DNA of 64,000 bases from Achatina immaculata (taxonomy: Eukaryota; Mollusca; Gastropoda; Stylommatophora; Achatinidae), in contig CM019701.1 in assembly GCA_009760885.1 (NCBI GenBank), positions 35,354,697 to 35,418,696 on the forward strand, read 5' to 3'. Shown one piece after another: positions 33,050-44,990 of this stretch. Position numbers and translations under genes: made by a program. Each line of letters begins with the position of its first letter. Position 1 is the stretch's first letter. The notes under the pieces are model-generated. The model saw nothing but the letters and a program-made list of their open reading frames with translations, had not been told where the DNA came from and made no database searches.

Positions 33050-33800
33050 GCCACTGTAGTAAAGCTGTGATACCAAAATGAATAAGCTAAGAAAAAAGTA
33101 GGAAGAGCTTTATTACTTAACGACTACAAAGTTGTGACATCTCGGCGTGAGCTTTAAATCAAACAAAAACACCCAGGAGGAAGAACTGGAGAGAGGAGAT
33201 AACGTATAAATTTACATGAATGCTATGTTTAAAAGAAAAAAATCAAATAAAATGAATAGAGCACTTAGGTCTAACTTGTAAGAAGCTGTGGCTTGTCCGA
33301 CACTGTGTTCAGAAATGCACATGGTGGAGTGTAGAGAATATTAAAATGGAGACTTGTGATGTGTGATAGGTGGGTCATAACAGAGGGTGGTGGTAGGGGG
33401 GAACCATGGAGGATAGACAGAGTGATACAATGGTAACGTAGCCAGGAGAAGGTGAAATAGGTATTTATAGTTAGGGTAGAGGGGTTGCAATGTGATTCTG
33501 TGAAGAGGTTCTGAACTATGTGTAACAAGTGAGAAGAGATTTGGGGAGGGATTATGACTGTGGAATAGGAGAATGTTAGGTGTAACTGAATAAGGAGTTT
33601 GAACCATGTGGTTCCAGCATCCCATATACCTGAATGTAGCAGTTCTCAGCACTAGGTGGCTTCTGTCATCTGCATGACATTGTTTAATGGCTGTTACCAG
33701 AAGATCAGACTTGCCTCTGTGGTTGGGGGCCATTGAAATGATTCAGGACTGGTTTTGAAGCATGCTGGGTATTATACATATGTTTCTGGATGCAGTCCCC
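33050..33800 (-). pseudogene. Penelope-like 3' region, minus strand
   Basis: The minus strand reads NHRGKSDLLVTAIKQCHADDRSHLVLRTATFRYMGCWNHM, equivalent to the end of the GIY-YIG domain. It then passes into 3' UTR sequence with TATTCTCTACACTCCACCATGTGC and a GCTCACGCCGAGATGTCAC block (33138-33165). Upstream (33740-33800) the core region is degenerate. The same sequence family occurs at 8430-10450. Confidence 0.65.
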
Positions 33801-33844
33801 TAATCTGACGCCACTGCTAAATATTTCTATAGGCTCTTTTCAAT

Positions 33845-34030
33845 TCTGGTAGTCAGTATCGTTCATCTGCATATCGTAGAGTGCTCACATTGTTGTCTCC
33901 AGTTTGGATTCCTGGCCTGTGTTAGACTGCTCTCATGATATTTTTCACTGTACAGGGAGAGGAAATCCAATTAAAGTATATATTTCCTTGCCTAACTCCT
34001 TTCTATACATTTTTTCTCAGATCATTTTCA
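33845..34030 (-). pseudogene. Small LINE RT fragment
   Basis: Minus-strand frames give GIQTGDNNVSTLRYAD-, a motif C neighbourhood (NN--LRYADD). The sequence before it resembles the end of motif B. It is too short and mutated to place in one of the families. Confidence 0.45.
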
Positions 34031-34237
34031 TAACGTACAATTAGCATATTAGTAATAGCACAGCTGCTTAGGATAAATGCAATTCATAGTCATTATATGC
34101 TGTTTCTTCTTTACTATGAAATCAGTATTTTGTTTTTATAAGTGACACATATCATGACAATTTCAGGGGAAGATAGTGCATTGGATTCAAAATTCTACTT
34201 CTGATATAGTGTACCAGAGATAGATAGAATTCCTCTT

Positions 34238-34320
34238 CCACAATCATAATCCCTCCCCAATCCCTTCTCACTTGTTACACATAGTTCAGAACCTCTTCAC
34301 AGCATCACATTACAATACCA
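34238..34320 (+). repeat. Inverted Penelope-like 3' fragment
   Basis: The sequence CATAATCCCTCCCCAA-TCCCTTCTCACTTGTTACAC and onward is the reverse complement of 33490-33565 with few differences. Confidence 0.7.
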
Positions 34321-34330
34321 GAGATAGAAT

Positions 34331-36463
34331 CCACTTCTAGCAGTGTAACTTTTTTTGATAGCCATAAAATCACACAAAATTGAAAAATGTCACTAAAATA
34401 GTGAACGAAATAATAAGTATCAGTGAGACTGACAGAACTTTGCACATTAAATGCCACTTTGTTGATATCCAGGAACATTAAAAATAGAACTGTAACATAG
34501 ATGCAAAGAACTACAGACCTGGGAAATTATGTTATTAGTTTCATTACTGTTCTGACATTTACTCCTCTCTCTTTCAGTGAATTTTACTTTCTTATCACTT
34601 TCTTTTCTATGGATTCCATCATCATCACCTATTCCCAAAAAAGCTTCCAGTTAGAAATCTCTAACTGATTAAACAAGATTGACAAAATAATTTTTTTTTA
34701 AAAATCCATTGATCACCCACACAAACAAAACCAAGCAACAACAGAATAAACAAAAACCACCAAGAATAAAATCAATAAACACAAAAAAGCAATATTTCTC
34801 AAATGGAAAAGATAAATATTAAATTTTGCAGCCGAAAATGACAACAATATAAATTTCAAACAAAACACTGAACATGAACAAATATGTGTAGTCATTTATT
34901 TTGTACAGAGATAAATTACTATGCCAACCGCCTATCAAAAAACTAGTGTTGAACAGAGCCATATGCACAAACCAGCAACATTGTTAGTGTTGCAGAAATG
35001 GTATCGCTGCATAGCCAAAAATGTAATATTGTTACATTGGTTATTTCTTTTAACCACAAATCATACATTTACCCTGTACCATTTGGCCACACCGGCTCAT
35101 GGTTTAAGAGCCACAAAATTAAATGACACAGAGTTATAAAGTTCAATACAAGGCATACAAAAGCATAATAATATTTGAATACAACTTCCATAATAAGTGT
35201 CCCCGTTAAAGGCATTGTATTATTTTGAATAAATTATTGATTTAATCTATTACTCAGCTTATGATATAATTCTGGTATTTTGTACCTTAGTTATTTCACA
35301 TTTCCAAGCATATTTATTTCTGCCTCTAAAAATTCAGTCATGTGCTATGAGATGTATTGGATTCAACTGCAGGAGATTCAAATTCATTTGCAGTGGCAAG
35401 TGCTTAGATATATTAACAATGTACAAAATAATTATTTATACTTAAATAGATGTACAGTCTCTTTATATTGTAAAATATTTCAATAATATGAGATAGTTTA
35501 TGAGGTTGTCACATTTTCTTGCTTGTGAATAAAATCTAAAAACACAACTGAACATGATTTTTCATAAGATAGCATCAGTGTATCTCAGCTTCTTAACCGT
35601 CTTAGACGGCTAAAGTCACACAGGTATGGAAAACCTGGAGGAAAATCTGGCTGTTGATCAGGGGAGAGGGCAATGAACACAAGTCTGCCCAGAAGTACAA
35701 GAATAAAAATTGTACTTAATAAAAAATAAATAAAAGCCAATGAGGTGTGGATAACTGAATCCATAATGGTGTCATAAGAAGTTATTTCATTTCAGCTTTA
35801 CGAAAGTAAACTTGTTGCCAACAACAATATGAATTTAGCAGACTAAATAGATTAAATAAATATCAGTTGTGTTTCTTTTGGGGTTTTTTTTGCAGGTTGT
35901 GAGGTTGTTTGCTAAATGACTTCCTTATAATAATTCAAAATAAGCTAAGCTTCAATTATAAATTAATTGTGATGTTAAAAAACACACATAATCCACATTT
36001 TATACTTCAAAACTTATTTAGTTTATTTATCATTTTCATAATCAAATATATATATATGTGTCGACATACGCTATCAAGTATTTGTTATTACTGATTATTA
36101 ACCAGCTTATTCTGAAATAAAACTTTTAATAACTGGGTCACCTGTAAAGAGCCATTAAAATAACATCACTAACACATTCTTCTGAACATGTAAAACTTGA
36201 TGTAAATATTTTCATATTGAGTTTGTCAATGTATGGGAAGTGTCTTCCCTTTTGCTATTACTCTGTTTCAAATTTCATGTCTTTCTGGTTGAAATGAAAA
36301 TTGAATCTTAAGACTTTGACTCTGACTTCTGTTTTACTGTGGGTTCTAAGTGAGTTATTGTTTTTTTTTAATTTGACAAATGATATTTTCAGCTGTCAAT
36401 GTTTAGGTTGTTAGATTCTCTTCTGATTCACAAAAACTGTTGCTGAATTATATTTCATAGTAG
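34331..36463 (-). other. Probable 3' UTR or downstream flank of the membrane-protein gene
   Basis: This AT-rich stretch of about 2.1 kb lies downstream of the stop codon at 36464 on the minus strand. It is free of recognisable transposons, unlike the rest of the window. Several minus-strand AATAAA possibilities occur (for example around 36018 and 34893), but which one is used cannot be told. The 3' UTR assignment is an inference. Confidence 0.35.
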
Positions 36464-36660
36464 TTAGTCTTTCCCACAGAGTGTGATAACTGTTGCTGTC
36501 AAATAAGCAATAAGGACCAGGTACACAACAAGAATGGCATATGATGTGTACAGCAGCACATCAGGGACATCTGATAGTGATGTAACATCAAGAGATTCAC
36601 AGTCTTCACATAACAGCTTTGATCGACCATCTCCATGTCCCCGCTCCATTGGCAAAGATG
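36464..36660 (-). CDS. Terminal coding exon of an unidentified membrane protein
   Basis: The minus strand has a good acceptor (GTTTTATCTTTAG) immediately before 36660. The exon opens in phase after one carried base: SLPMERGHGDGRSKLLCEDC, then LTSLSDVPD-like acidic spacer and a hydrophobic run VLLYTSYAILVVYLVLIAYL (one membrane span), ending TLCGKD and TAA at 36464. It splices in phase to the exon at 38979-39062. Composition and lack of repeat matches distinguish it from the surrounding retroelements. I do not recognise the family. It looks like the cytoplasm-membrane C-terminus of a multi-pass protein. Confidence 0.6.
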
Positions 36661-38978
36661 CTAAAGATAAAACACACGCACAGATACAGTATACTTATTG
36701 TTTCCTTAATGTCTCTTCTTGACAGTTGATTTGACAACAATTTGTAAGAAAAAAATTCAGCATGAGACTCTTCTAATCATTAAATTATTATTACTAAGTT
36801 CACTGCAAATTTTTAGCACAGACATATTTCCACATGTTAAAGAAAAATAACATTAACGATTTTCAAGGTTCACTGCAACCTTATCACTTAAGGACTTATT
36901 TATGTAGTGATGCATAAAAACAAAGACAGATTCTTGAAGCAAGAAGCATGAAATTTCTGTCACTAAGAGATTCATGAAAATGACACTGTCTTTCTGGACC
37001 TTTACCGTCTTTCATGCTTCTCAACAGTTTAATAGTTAACAGTTTTCAGAGCAATGAGGAAGTGTAGTGGTAACAAAGATGGTGAACCTGTGACAGCAGT
37101 GTAATGTAATGTTTGTTATGCAGAAGGTAGCTATTGTGTTTTAATTATTGAACCACGGTAAAAATGAGAATAAGGAGAAGAATGTGTTATCTGTGCAGGA
37201 AAAAACAGAAAGTCATCAGTATTTGACGTTATCTTGAAATAAGAAATCTATCAATATCTACATGAGAACAAATTAACTGAGATCTTGTCTTGTGTCACAT
37301 GTGGAGTAAAATAAATTAGCAACTGCCAAGGAAAAAGCGCTGGTGTTGTGTTATAGTCATTAATTATCATAAAGATTCTTATTCATATGTCTTCACAATA
37401 ATACCAGGATACTGACAATGAAAGCTGCCACAAAAAATGTGTATTCACCAATCAAAATCAGCAAAATCTGCTGCTTCACATAACAATTAACATTCTGTAC
37501 TCATGTAATAGATATATAATCTGACTACACTTTGCTAGAGTGTAAAATACAAAGGAATAATGAATAACAGATACTGACATATCACTAAAGTATATAGAAA
37601 GACTGTTTACAATAAAATACTGTGATGCTATTCAAAAGTCATTCATGTCAGATGGAAGACTTGTATATATGAATGAGCATACAATTAGTATCAGGTGGGC
37701 AATCAGTGCACAAGTCAGAAGAAAAGTTTCCCTCATATCCAATGCACAACCACTCTGATCAGCCAACAACTTTTTAAAAAATATAATCACTTCGTTTCAT
37801 TTGCTAATTCAAAGAATTTTTTAAAAGGAATGCAAGCCTTTGCAAATGGTTCAGCTCACAATTGTTTTCTCTAAAAAAATCTACATGCCGAACTAAATGT
37901 AACAATTATGTAACAAAAATACACAAAATTTTGACTTCAAAAAGTTAAAAACTTTCCCATCAGTTCAGGTTTGCTAAATGGCCAGATCATGTAAAACATT
38001 TAAATATAGTTACTAATTTACTGTACTAAAGTAATTATACACTATGTTTCAATGTTGAAGACATCAGAAACTCAGTTTTATGAATGACTCTTCTCATTCA
38101 AACAAGCATATCTATATCTTATCTTGCTTTATTTATTTCAAATATAAAACACTTGCAGCATTCATGCTGTATTTATTGATACAGCTTCTTGTGCTATCAA
38201 CAAATCTGGATGAGCAAATATTCCCAAAGAAGAGATATAGAACTGTTATTAAGCAATGATTATCTAAAGCTCACTGATTTCTTATGCAGTTAATTGATTA
38301 TCTGCATACAGTGTTCCACTTAATGACAGCTAATAACACTGCACAAATGCAACATTCTTGACTGGCATAAACAATGAGTTATTCAGGCTATATGTGTCTG
38401 CATAAAAATAATTTCATTTACACAGAACAAAAGCCATTGAGAAAAAAAGAAAAAAACTATAAATATCTGGTCTGTCTGCTTGGTGGTGTGGCTGCACCAT
38501 GAAAGTCATGAAGCTTTAACATTTAATGCCCAACATGTACTGAAGGTAACAAGCATGTCTCTTATGGTCAAGAAGTGTTCTCTAGTGAACTTGCAGCACT
38601 TCCAAATGGTTCATCAATCTTGGAACAGTAATTTTTTTTATTAAATTCACATAAAATGTTAGGTAAAATGCCTTTGATATCTTCCAAAATACTGGTTAGT
38701 CACTATATACAAATAAGATATTATTTGATACACAGAATCCACACTAAGTTCCCAGATTCCTTATTGACAGTGTGATTAATTCAGAATGAATCTGCACATT
38801 TAACTTTGATGTGTTGCTTTTTTTTTTTTAATAATTTTTTTTGCACAATAAAGACTCTAAAAATAGTTCTCTCAACGAGAACTGATGCATTTGAGAAATG
38901 CTGAAGTCCTTCATGGACAGCACGTTTGAATCAGTGTCTTTGTACTTCCAGACTTGGAGCTAGTCATGTTGAATGTAC
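36661..38978 (-). other. Predicted intron
   Basis: About 2.3 kb between the two predicted exons, beginning GTACAT (38978 downward) and ending TTTAG. It is AT-rich with no transposon recognised. Confidence 0.45.
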
Positions 38979-39062
38979 CTGTAACTAGACAACTCTCCAG
39001 CATCCAAAGAAAGCACTGACCATGGAAAGAAATGGCAAAAGCTGAAGTCAGGCACAATGATC
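38979..39062 (-). CDS. Internal 84-bp exon of the same membrane protein
   Basis: On the minus strand TTTCTATTTCAG precedes 39062 and CAG|GTACAT follows 38979. In the frame that leaves one base for the next exon it reads SLCLTSAFAISFHGQCFLWM then LESCLVT, hydrophobic enough to be a membrane helix. The left-over G joins CA of the next exon to make Ala. A second open frame exists but would put a stop early in the next exon, which supports this phase. Upstream exons were not identified, and the exon is short, so the call is provisional. Confidence 0.5.
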
Positions 39063-39654
39063 CTGAAATAGAAATCTGAAGTCATTTTGTGTTATGAATA
39101 TTCCAAATAAAGATGATATACAAAACATGAATATCATACTAATTTAGCTTGAAGTAGACATCACATACTATGTATAGTGACCTTAAAAAAAAATATCCAG
39201 ATCCTGTTTAAGTTATTGCCTTGACTGCTAGCAGTGGTTTGTTTTAGAGGTTTCAAAAATCCTACATATTACATAACATTAATCAGACGAGGGATTTCCA
39301 AGTGCAGATTAGCAGGCTACAATAAATTTATTCTGTGATAATGAAAGTAGCAGAAGGAGATTGCATCAAATTTTTAATTCTGATGAAACAAATCTGTATA
39401 TTAAACATATGCATTCAAGGATCTAGATGTCAGAAAAAACATGCTGCGAAAGATCGAATAACCGATTCCTGGTGCCAAAGCCAGAACTGACTTTCAGCTT
39501 AAGTGATTTATCTCCTTGCCAATCTACAAAGCTTCAACAGAAGTTGTAAAATCTAGCCTTAGAGTTTACAACAAACACAGCAAAAAAGGACAGATGACAG
39601 CTCAAAGCTGCACAGTATTTGTGAAATCTTATTTTAATGAAGCAGAACATTTTC
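39063..39654 (-). other. Probable intron sequence
   Basis: No gene or repeat is recognised. It lies upstream of the 84-bp exon and is cut by a family A LINE insertion at 39655. Confidence 0.35.
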
Positions 39655-40823
39655 CATATCATATATTCAATCTAAGATTAATAATAGAGAAATGCAGAGA
39701 GCTTAATGTGAATCTATATTTATCCTTTATAGACTACTCAAAGGCATTTGATTGTGTACAACACCAGAAACTTTGGGAAATAATGGAAAAAAAATGGGAT
39801 TTCCAACATATTTGATACAATTAAAATCACTGCTGTATCTAGACCAACAAGCAGCAGTACGAATAAATGGTGAAACAGCAACTTGGTTTGACATAAAACA
39901 AGGGGTTCGTCAGGGCTGCATAATGTCACCTTACTTATTTAACTTGTGTACTGAAAATATAATGAGGAATGTTAGAGAAGATGTAGACAAAGAATATTAC
40001 GATGCCATAACAATTGGAGGTTATGAAATACCAGAGATTAGATATGCTGATGACACAGTATTACTGTCCACAACACAAAAAGGAATGGAAAAACTAATTA
40101 TGTCAGTCCATAAGAACAGCAAAGAGCAGAACCTCTATCTTAATGCAAAGAAAACTAAATTGATGACAACTGACAAAACAAACAAGGCGGCTGAAATATG
40201 TATCAATGAGGAAAAACTGGAAGAAGTGGAGAGTTTTGAATATCTTGGATCACTACTAACTAATAATGGAGATACAATGAGGGAAATTAAAAGGAGGACA
40301 TCTATCACTCTTCAGAAAGTAAAACAAATAAAGAATCTGTGGAGAGGAGCAGACAGAACCACAAAAATAAGATTTTTAAGGGCATGCATCTTTCCCATGG
40401 CAACATATGCCTGTGAGACCTGGACACTTAACAAAACAGCTGAGAAACACATAAATGCCTTTGAATGTAAATGCTACAAAAGAGGTCTCCAAATATCGTG
40501 GACACAAAAACGAACAAATATATCTATACTACAAGAGCTTAATATTGAAGAAGGCTGGCTAGTAAAGAGGATTAAAGAGAGAAAACTTAAATATTTTGGA
40601 CACATTAAATGTCATGATAATTTAGAGAAGACCGTATTGAAAAGATACATAATGGGAAAAAGAAAAAGAAGAAGACCAAAATGAAGATGGCTGCAAGACA
40701 TCGTTGACAATCTGGAAATGGATGTATCAGCAGCAGGCCATCTTGCTCACAACTGAGAGGGCTACAGGAGTGCTGTTTGGGAGGCAAAGTTCCGCAAGGG
40801 ACATGCAAATGAATGAATGAATG
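39655..40823 (+). mobile_element. Young 5'-truncated family A LINE with TSD
   Basis: This plus-strand copy is 1,169 bp, starts inside the RT and ends with the TGAA tail (ATGCAAATGAATGAATGAATG). It is flanked by the 11-bp TSD AGAACATTTTC (39644-39654 and 40824-40834). The TSD is intact and the RT has few lesions, so the insertion is recent relative to its neighbours. It lies near, and possibly within an intron of, the minus-strand membrane-protein gene, in antisense orientation. Confidence 0.9.
39752..40684 (+). pseudogene. Family A RT, 310-codon open segment
   Basis: Readable blocks are LDQQAAVRINGE, GVRQGCIMSPYLFN (motif B, residues 51-64), EIRYADDTVLLSTTQKGMEK (catalytic YADD at 98-101), ESFEYLGSLLTNNGDTMREI, IFPMATYACETWTLNKTAEK, and WLVKRIKERKLKYFGHIK. 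A one-base length change in an A run near 39787 separates it from the preceding frame, which carries motif A (YSKAFDCV). It has no endonuclease. It is a truncated LINE product, not a host gene. Confidence 0.85.
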
Positions 40824-40834
40824 AGAACATTTTC

Positions 40835-41620
40835 ACAGGAAGAAGAATAACTTAGGATTTAAAACATTAAATCATGGATACAGACCAACCCATTTACCAC
40901 TGATAGCTAAGCTCATCCCAAATGTTAAATTCACCTTTTTACTGCCTACAACTGCATCCCTATAACAGTCATCAGATTAAGACGTTAATGCAGCATTCAG
41001 CTTAGTACTGAAGCTGAATATTTCATATGCTAACCAATGCTACTAAAAGCTGAAGCTGTAACAGAATTTTGGAAGAAACATGAAAATGGCATTGATAATC
41101 TTGGAGAAGTTTGAAAACAAATTTTGCATTGTTTTGTGGAAACTTACCCATATTTTGTTTGTGATTTTGAAAGTTTCGAACCCGTAGGCAAATAACAGCT
41201 GCGTTCAGCTAGAAAAACAGGCTGGATGTTCAGAAGTTGAAGATTTTGTTTATTGTCGTTTTTTATATATTTTTTTTTATTTCACTTTTTTTAAATGAAA
41301 AAAAAAATCAAAAGAATTTAAAGAAAAAAATATTAACTTCATAATTAAAATACAAATGGTTTACATGATCTTTCAGTATCAGTGTCAAATAATGTAAAGT
41401 TGGCAACAAAACAAAAACAGCATTTTCTATTTTTGCCAACAACTATCATCTGCCAAAAGACAGAAGTTTCCTTCTTTGGTCTAGAATGTGCTACAGAGCT
41501 AGTGTAACATAGTCCCTTGTATATTAGCATTTTTAACATAGTTATTATTATTCCTCATAAGTAGAAAGCAGGTCAGAAACGATGGAAAGTTTGGAGAGGA
41601 ACACTCCCATGACTTTAGTA
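40835..41620. other. AT-rich region without recognised genes
   Basis: No supported gene. Homopolymer A/T runs are concentrated at 41260-41335. Confidence 0.4.
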
Positions 41621-41654
41621 GTAATATTACGACAAGACGCTCAGAAGAGTAATC

Positions 41655-41905
41655 AGACTAAAGGTAATCATGTCATGCCTTAGAGGCACATAGGGATATG
41701 GTGTTAGTGCCCATATTTTCCTTGACCTGTCAGCACACTAGAGGGTATATAGTCAGTATCACGCTTGACAGCCTTTCCTTCTCCAACTCCAGAAGAAGTC
41801 GGGTACCCATTTCTAGAGGTGGGTGACTGGGGTGCCTCCAGTTGGATTCGAACCCCTGACATTTGTCATGAGAGACCAGTGCACTAACCAGTTCGCAACT
41901 CAGAA
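41655..41905 (-). mobile_element. tRNA-derived SINE, second type
   Basis: The minus strand starts GTTGCGAACTGGTTAGTGCA (A-box-like) and has a perfect B-box GGGGTTCGAATCC about 45 bp later. A unique body follows (CACCTCTAGAAATGGGTACC, CTGTCAAGCGTGATACTGAC). It does not match the SINE at 11.9, 24.8 or 28.2 kb beyond the tRNA boxes, so it is a separate family. The exact 3' end is uncertain. Confidence 0.65.
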
Positions 41906-42031
41906 AATCAGACCAAGTAGATACCAAAAACCCTATCTGGTAAAAAAACTATCAGACTGCTACAGAAAGAGAAGCAAGGGAAAAAAACAAATGCAAGTGT
42001 AAGGAGAAATGCTTATCAGGAAACTGAGCCT

Positions 42032-42860
42032 TTGAAGGTTGTGGATGAAAGTCAGCCACTGGAAGTCTTCAGCCCGACTGCAGACCTCCTGGAACCTAAA
42101 CACAAGATGCAAATAGGCAGCTGGAATGTAAGAACACTTAACCAGACTGGAAAACTAGCACAAACCATCAAGGAAATGCACAGGTACAAACTAGACATAC
42201 TAGGAATACAAGAAGCAAGATGGACAGGACAAGGCAGAAGGAAATTAACAACACAGCACACAGAAGATACAATAATATGGTCAGGTAAAGAAGATCATCA
42301 TGAAGGAGGAGTAGCATTGATTATAACAAAAGAAGCGTCAAGAGCACTTCTGAAATGGACCCCTATAAATGAGAGATTATTATATGCACGCTTCAACTCA
42401 AGATTCACGAAGCTGTCTATTATAGTTTGTTATGCACCAACAGAAGCAGCTGAAGAGGAATTAAAAGAAGATTTTTACAACAGCCTCCAAGCCACAGTAG
42501 AAACAATACTCAAACATGATATGCTACTCATCTTGAGTGACTTCAATGCAAAAGTAGGTGAAGGAACTGAAGATAGAAGAAGAATCATGGGAAGAGAAGG
42601 AATCAGAGAAATAAAGGAATATGGAGAAAGACTGCAGTTTCTGTGAAGAAAACATGATGACCATCGGAGGGACAATTTTTCAACATAAAAACATCCATAA
42701 AGTGACTTGGAGGTCCCCAGATAAAACCACAGAAAACCAAATCGATCACATAATAATAAACAGCAAGTGGAAATGGTCACTACAAGATGTGCGAGCAAGG
42801 AAAGGAGCAGATGTAGGAAGTGATCACAACCTTCTGGTAGCAAAAATAAAATTAAATTAA
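42032..42860 (+). pseudogene. AP-endonuclease domain of family C LINE
   Basis: Two overlapping frames, with a shift near 42630, together give a complete APE domain. Motifs: KMQIGSWNVRTLNQTGKLAQ, LDILGIQEARWTGQG, HHEGGVALIITKEA, IVCYAPTEAAEEELKEDFY and MLLILSDFNAKVGEG (catalytic D-N). After the shift come VTWRSPDKTTENQIDHIIIN and VGSDHNLLVAKIKL (terminal D-H). It nicks target DNA for target-primed reverse transcription. The order and spacing match family A, but the sequences are clearly different families. Confidence 0.85.
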
Positions 42861-42988
42861 GGAAAGCCAAAATCGGAGAACACAGAAAGATACATATTGA
42901 TACAACAAAACAGAAAGACCAGCAAACAAGTAATGAATTCTCAATAGTACTTAAGAACCGCTTCAGTGTCCTACAAGACAAAGAAGAA

Positions 42989-43908
42989 ATGTCCATACTA
43001 GAGTTCAATAAAACACTACAGGAAACAGCAAAAGAGGTGTTGGGATATCGGAAATGGAGAAAAGAGAAATGGATAAGCAAGACCACATGGGAAAAGATAG
43101 AGCAAAGAAGAGAAATCAAGAAAAGATTACTGAACACCAAATCACAGCGGCTTAAAGAACAAGTTTTAAGTAATTATGCACAAAAAGACAAGGAAGTGAA
43201 GGAATCATGCTGTCAAGATAAACGTCAGTTCTATGACAACTTAGGAAAAGCAGCAGAGAAAGCAGCATATGCAAATGACATTAAAACCATATACAGAATC
43301 ACAAAGCAGATGACAGGTAACTTCAGCACAAGATGTGAGAATGCAATATGGACACATAATGGACAACTGGTCAGCGGAGAAAGAAAAAAATTGAAAGATA
43401 GAGGGAACACTTTAACACCCTACTAAACAGAGCACAAGCAGCACAAACAATAGACATACCTGAAGCAAAAATGAAACTAAACATCAATACAGGACGACTA
43501 ACAATAAGTGAAGTAAAGAAGGCAATAAAGAAGCTAAAATTAGACAGGGCACCAGACGAAGATGAAGTGACTGCTGAGATGTTGAAAGCAGAAGAAACAG
43601 AAACACCAAAACAACTCTGCCAGATACTACAACCAATTTGGGATCTAGAAAAAGCTCCAGAGGAGTGGAAAACTGGACTTATAGTAAAACTTGGTAGTTT
43701 TACTATAAGTCCAGTTTTCTTTGGTAAGAAAGGTGACCTCAGAGATTGCAGGAACTGGAGAGGCATTACCCTCTTGCCACTCACCAGTAAAGTATTTTGC
43801 AGAATAATCATCAACAGAATTGTACCAGCACTTGAGGGAAAACTTCGGAAAGAGCAGGCAGGATTTAGGAAAGGAAGATCATGCATAGGCCATATATTTG
43901 TACTTTGA
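42989..43908 (+). pseudogene. Family C LINE linker and RT N-terminal part
   Basis: The first frame (to 43426) covers the linker: EFNKTLQETAKEVLGYRKWR, KEKWISKTTWEKIEQRREIK, QDKRQFYDNLGKAAEKAAYA. The second (43471-43908) reads KKAIKKLKLDRAPDEDEVTA, EEWKTGLIVK, then an alien 12-residue stretch caused by a small inverted duplication, then GDLRDCRNWRGITLLPLTSK and EQAGFRKGRSCIGHIFVL. Motif A (IDFEKAFDSVNRDALW) lies further on in another frame near 43955-44010. Confidence 0.8.
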
Positions 43909-44130
43909 CAAATATTAGAGCAGGCAAATGAGTGGCATAGCACAAAATATGCATTTTTATAGATTTTGAGAAAGCCTTTGACAGTGTCAACAGAGATGCA
44001 CTGTGGAAAATCCTAAGATGGCATGGCCTTCCCCATAAGTAGTGAATATATAAGAAGGTTTTCATTGCAAAGTGATCTGTGGAGAACATACCTCCAGCAG
44101 CTTTAGGGTACAAACAGGAGTGAAGCAGGG

Positions 44131-44990
44131 ATGTGTACTATCACCAACATTATTAATTTGGCAGTAGACTGGCTAATGAAGGAGGCAACATCAGACAAAT
44201 GCAGAGGATTACAATGGACCCTTGACACAGTGCTGGAGGACCTTGACTTTGTGGACGACATTTGTCTACTATCAAGCAGCCACAAATGCATGCAAGATAA
44301 AATAAACAAGGTAACTCAGAATGCAAACAACATAGGACTAAAGATCAACGTAGGAAAGACAAAGTTAATGAAACAAAATGTGAGCAACAGAAATGTACTC
44401 AGAGTAGCAAGTTAGTGGAGGAGGTCAACGAATTTGTATACCTTGGCAGTAGAGTAATAGAAAATAGAGACAGTACAGGGGACATCAACAGCAGACTTAC
44501 TAGAGCAACCAGGCTTTTGCAGTGCTGCAGACTATATGGAAATCTAAAAACTAAGCATAAATATGAAAATCAGGATATTTAAAAGTAATGTTCTAAATAA
44601 TGTTCATTCTATGGAAGTGAATGCTGGAAAATCACCAAAACCATAGAAAACAAGTTGAATTCTTTCCACACTAAATATTTATGAAAAATTAGAAAAATAT
44701 TTGGCCAAACACCATAAGAAATAACATCTTGTTGGCAGAAATGCAGATGAAGCCACTGATAACAATTATTGAGGAAAGACGCTGGCGATGGTTAGGACAT
44801 GTGCTCCAAATGACTGACAACTCACTACCAAAAATAGCACTAAGATGGACACCACAGGGGAACAGAAGTAAAGGTAGACCAAAAGAGACAAGGAGAAGAA
44901 CAACAGAAAGGATGTTGAGCAATAGAGGGCTCACCTGGGCAAGAGCATAAAAAAAAGGCAAAGGACAGGCATTTGTGGAAAACCCTTGCG
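44131..44990 (+). pseudogene. Family C LINE RT motif C and C-terminal part
   Basis: Motif C appears as LEDLDFVDDICLLSSSHKCM (FVDD where the 18.2-kb copy has FADD), then KINVGKTKLMKQNVSNRNVL. Further frames carry EFVYLGSRVIEN-like, FYGSECWKITK-like, and finally LAEMQMKPLITIIEERRWRW, LGHVLQMTDNSLPKIALRW and RSKGRPKETRRRTTE. Several indels separate the frames. Confidence 0.75.

Noticed and set aside
42475..43140. 221-codon minus-strand frame resembling a multi-pass membrane protein
   Set aside because: It is antisense to the A-rich family C LINE coding strand, which yields Leu/Phe/Ser-rich nonsense.
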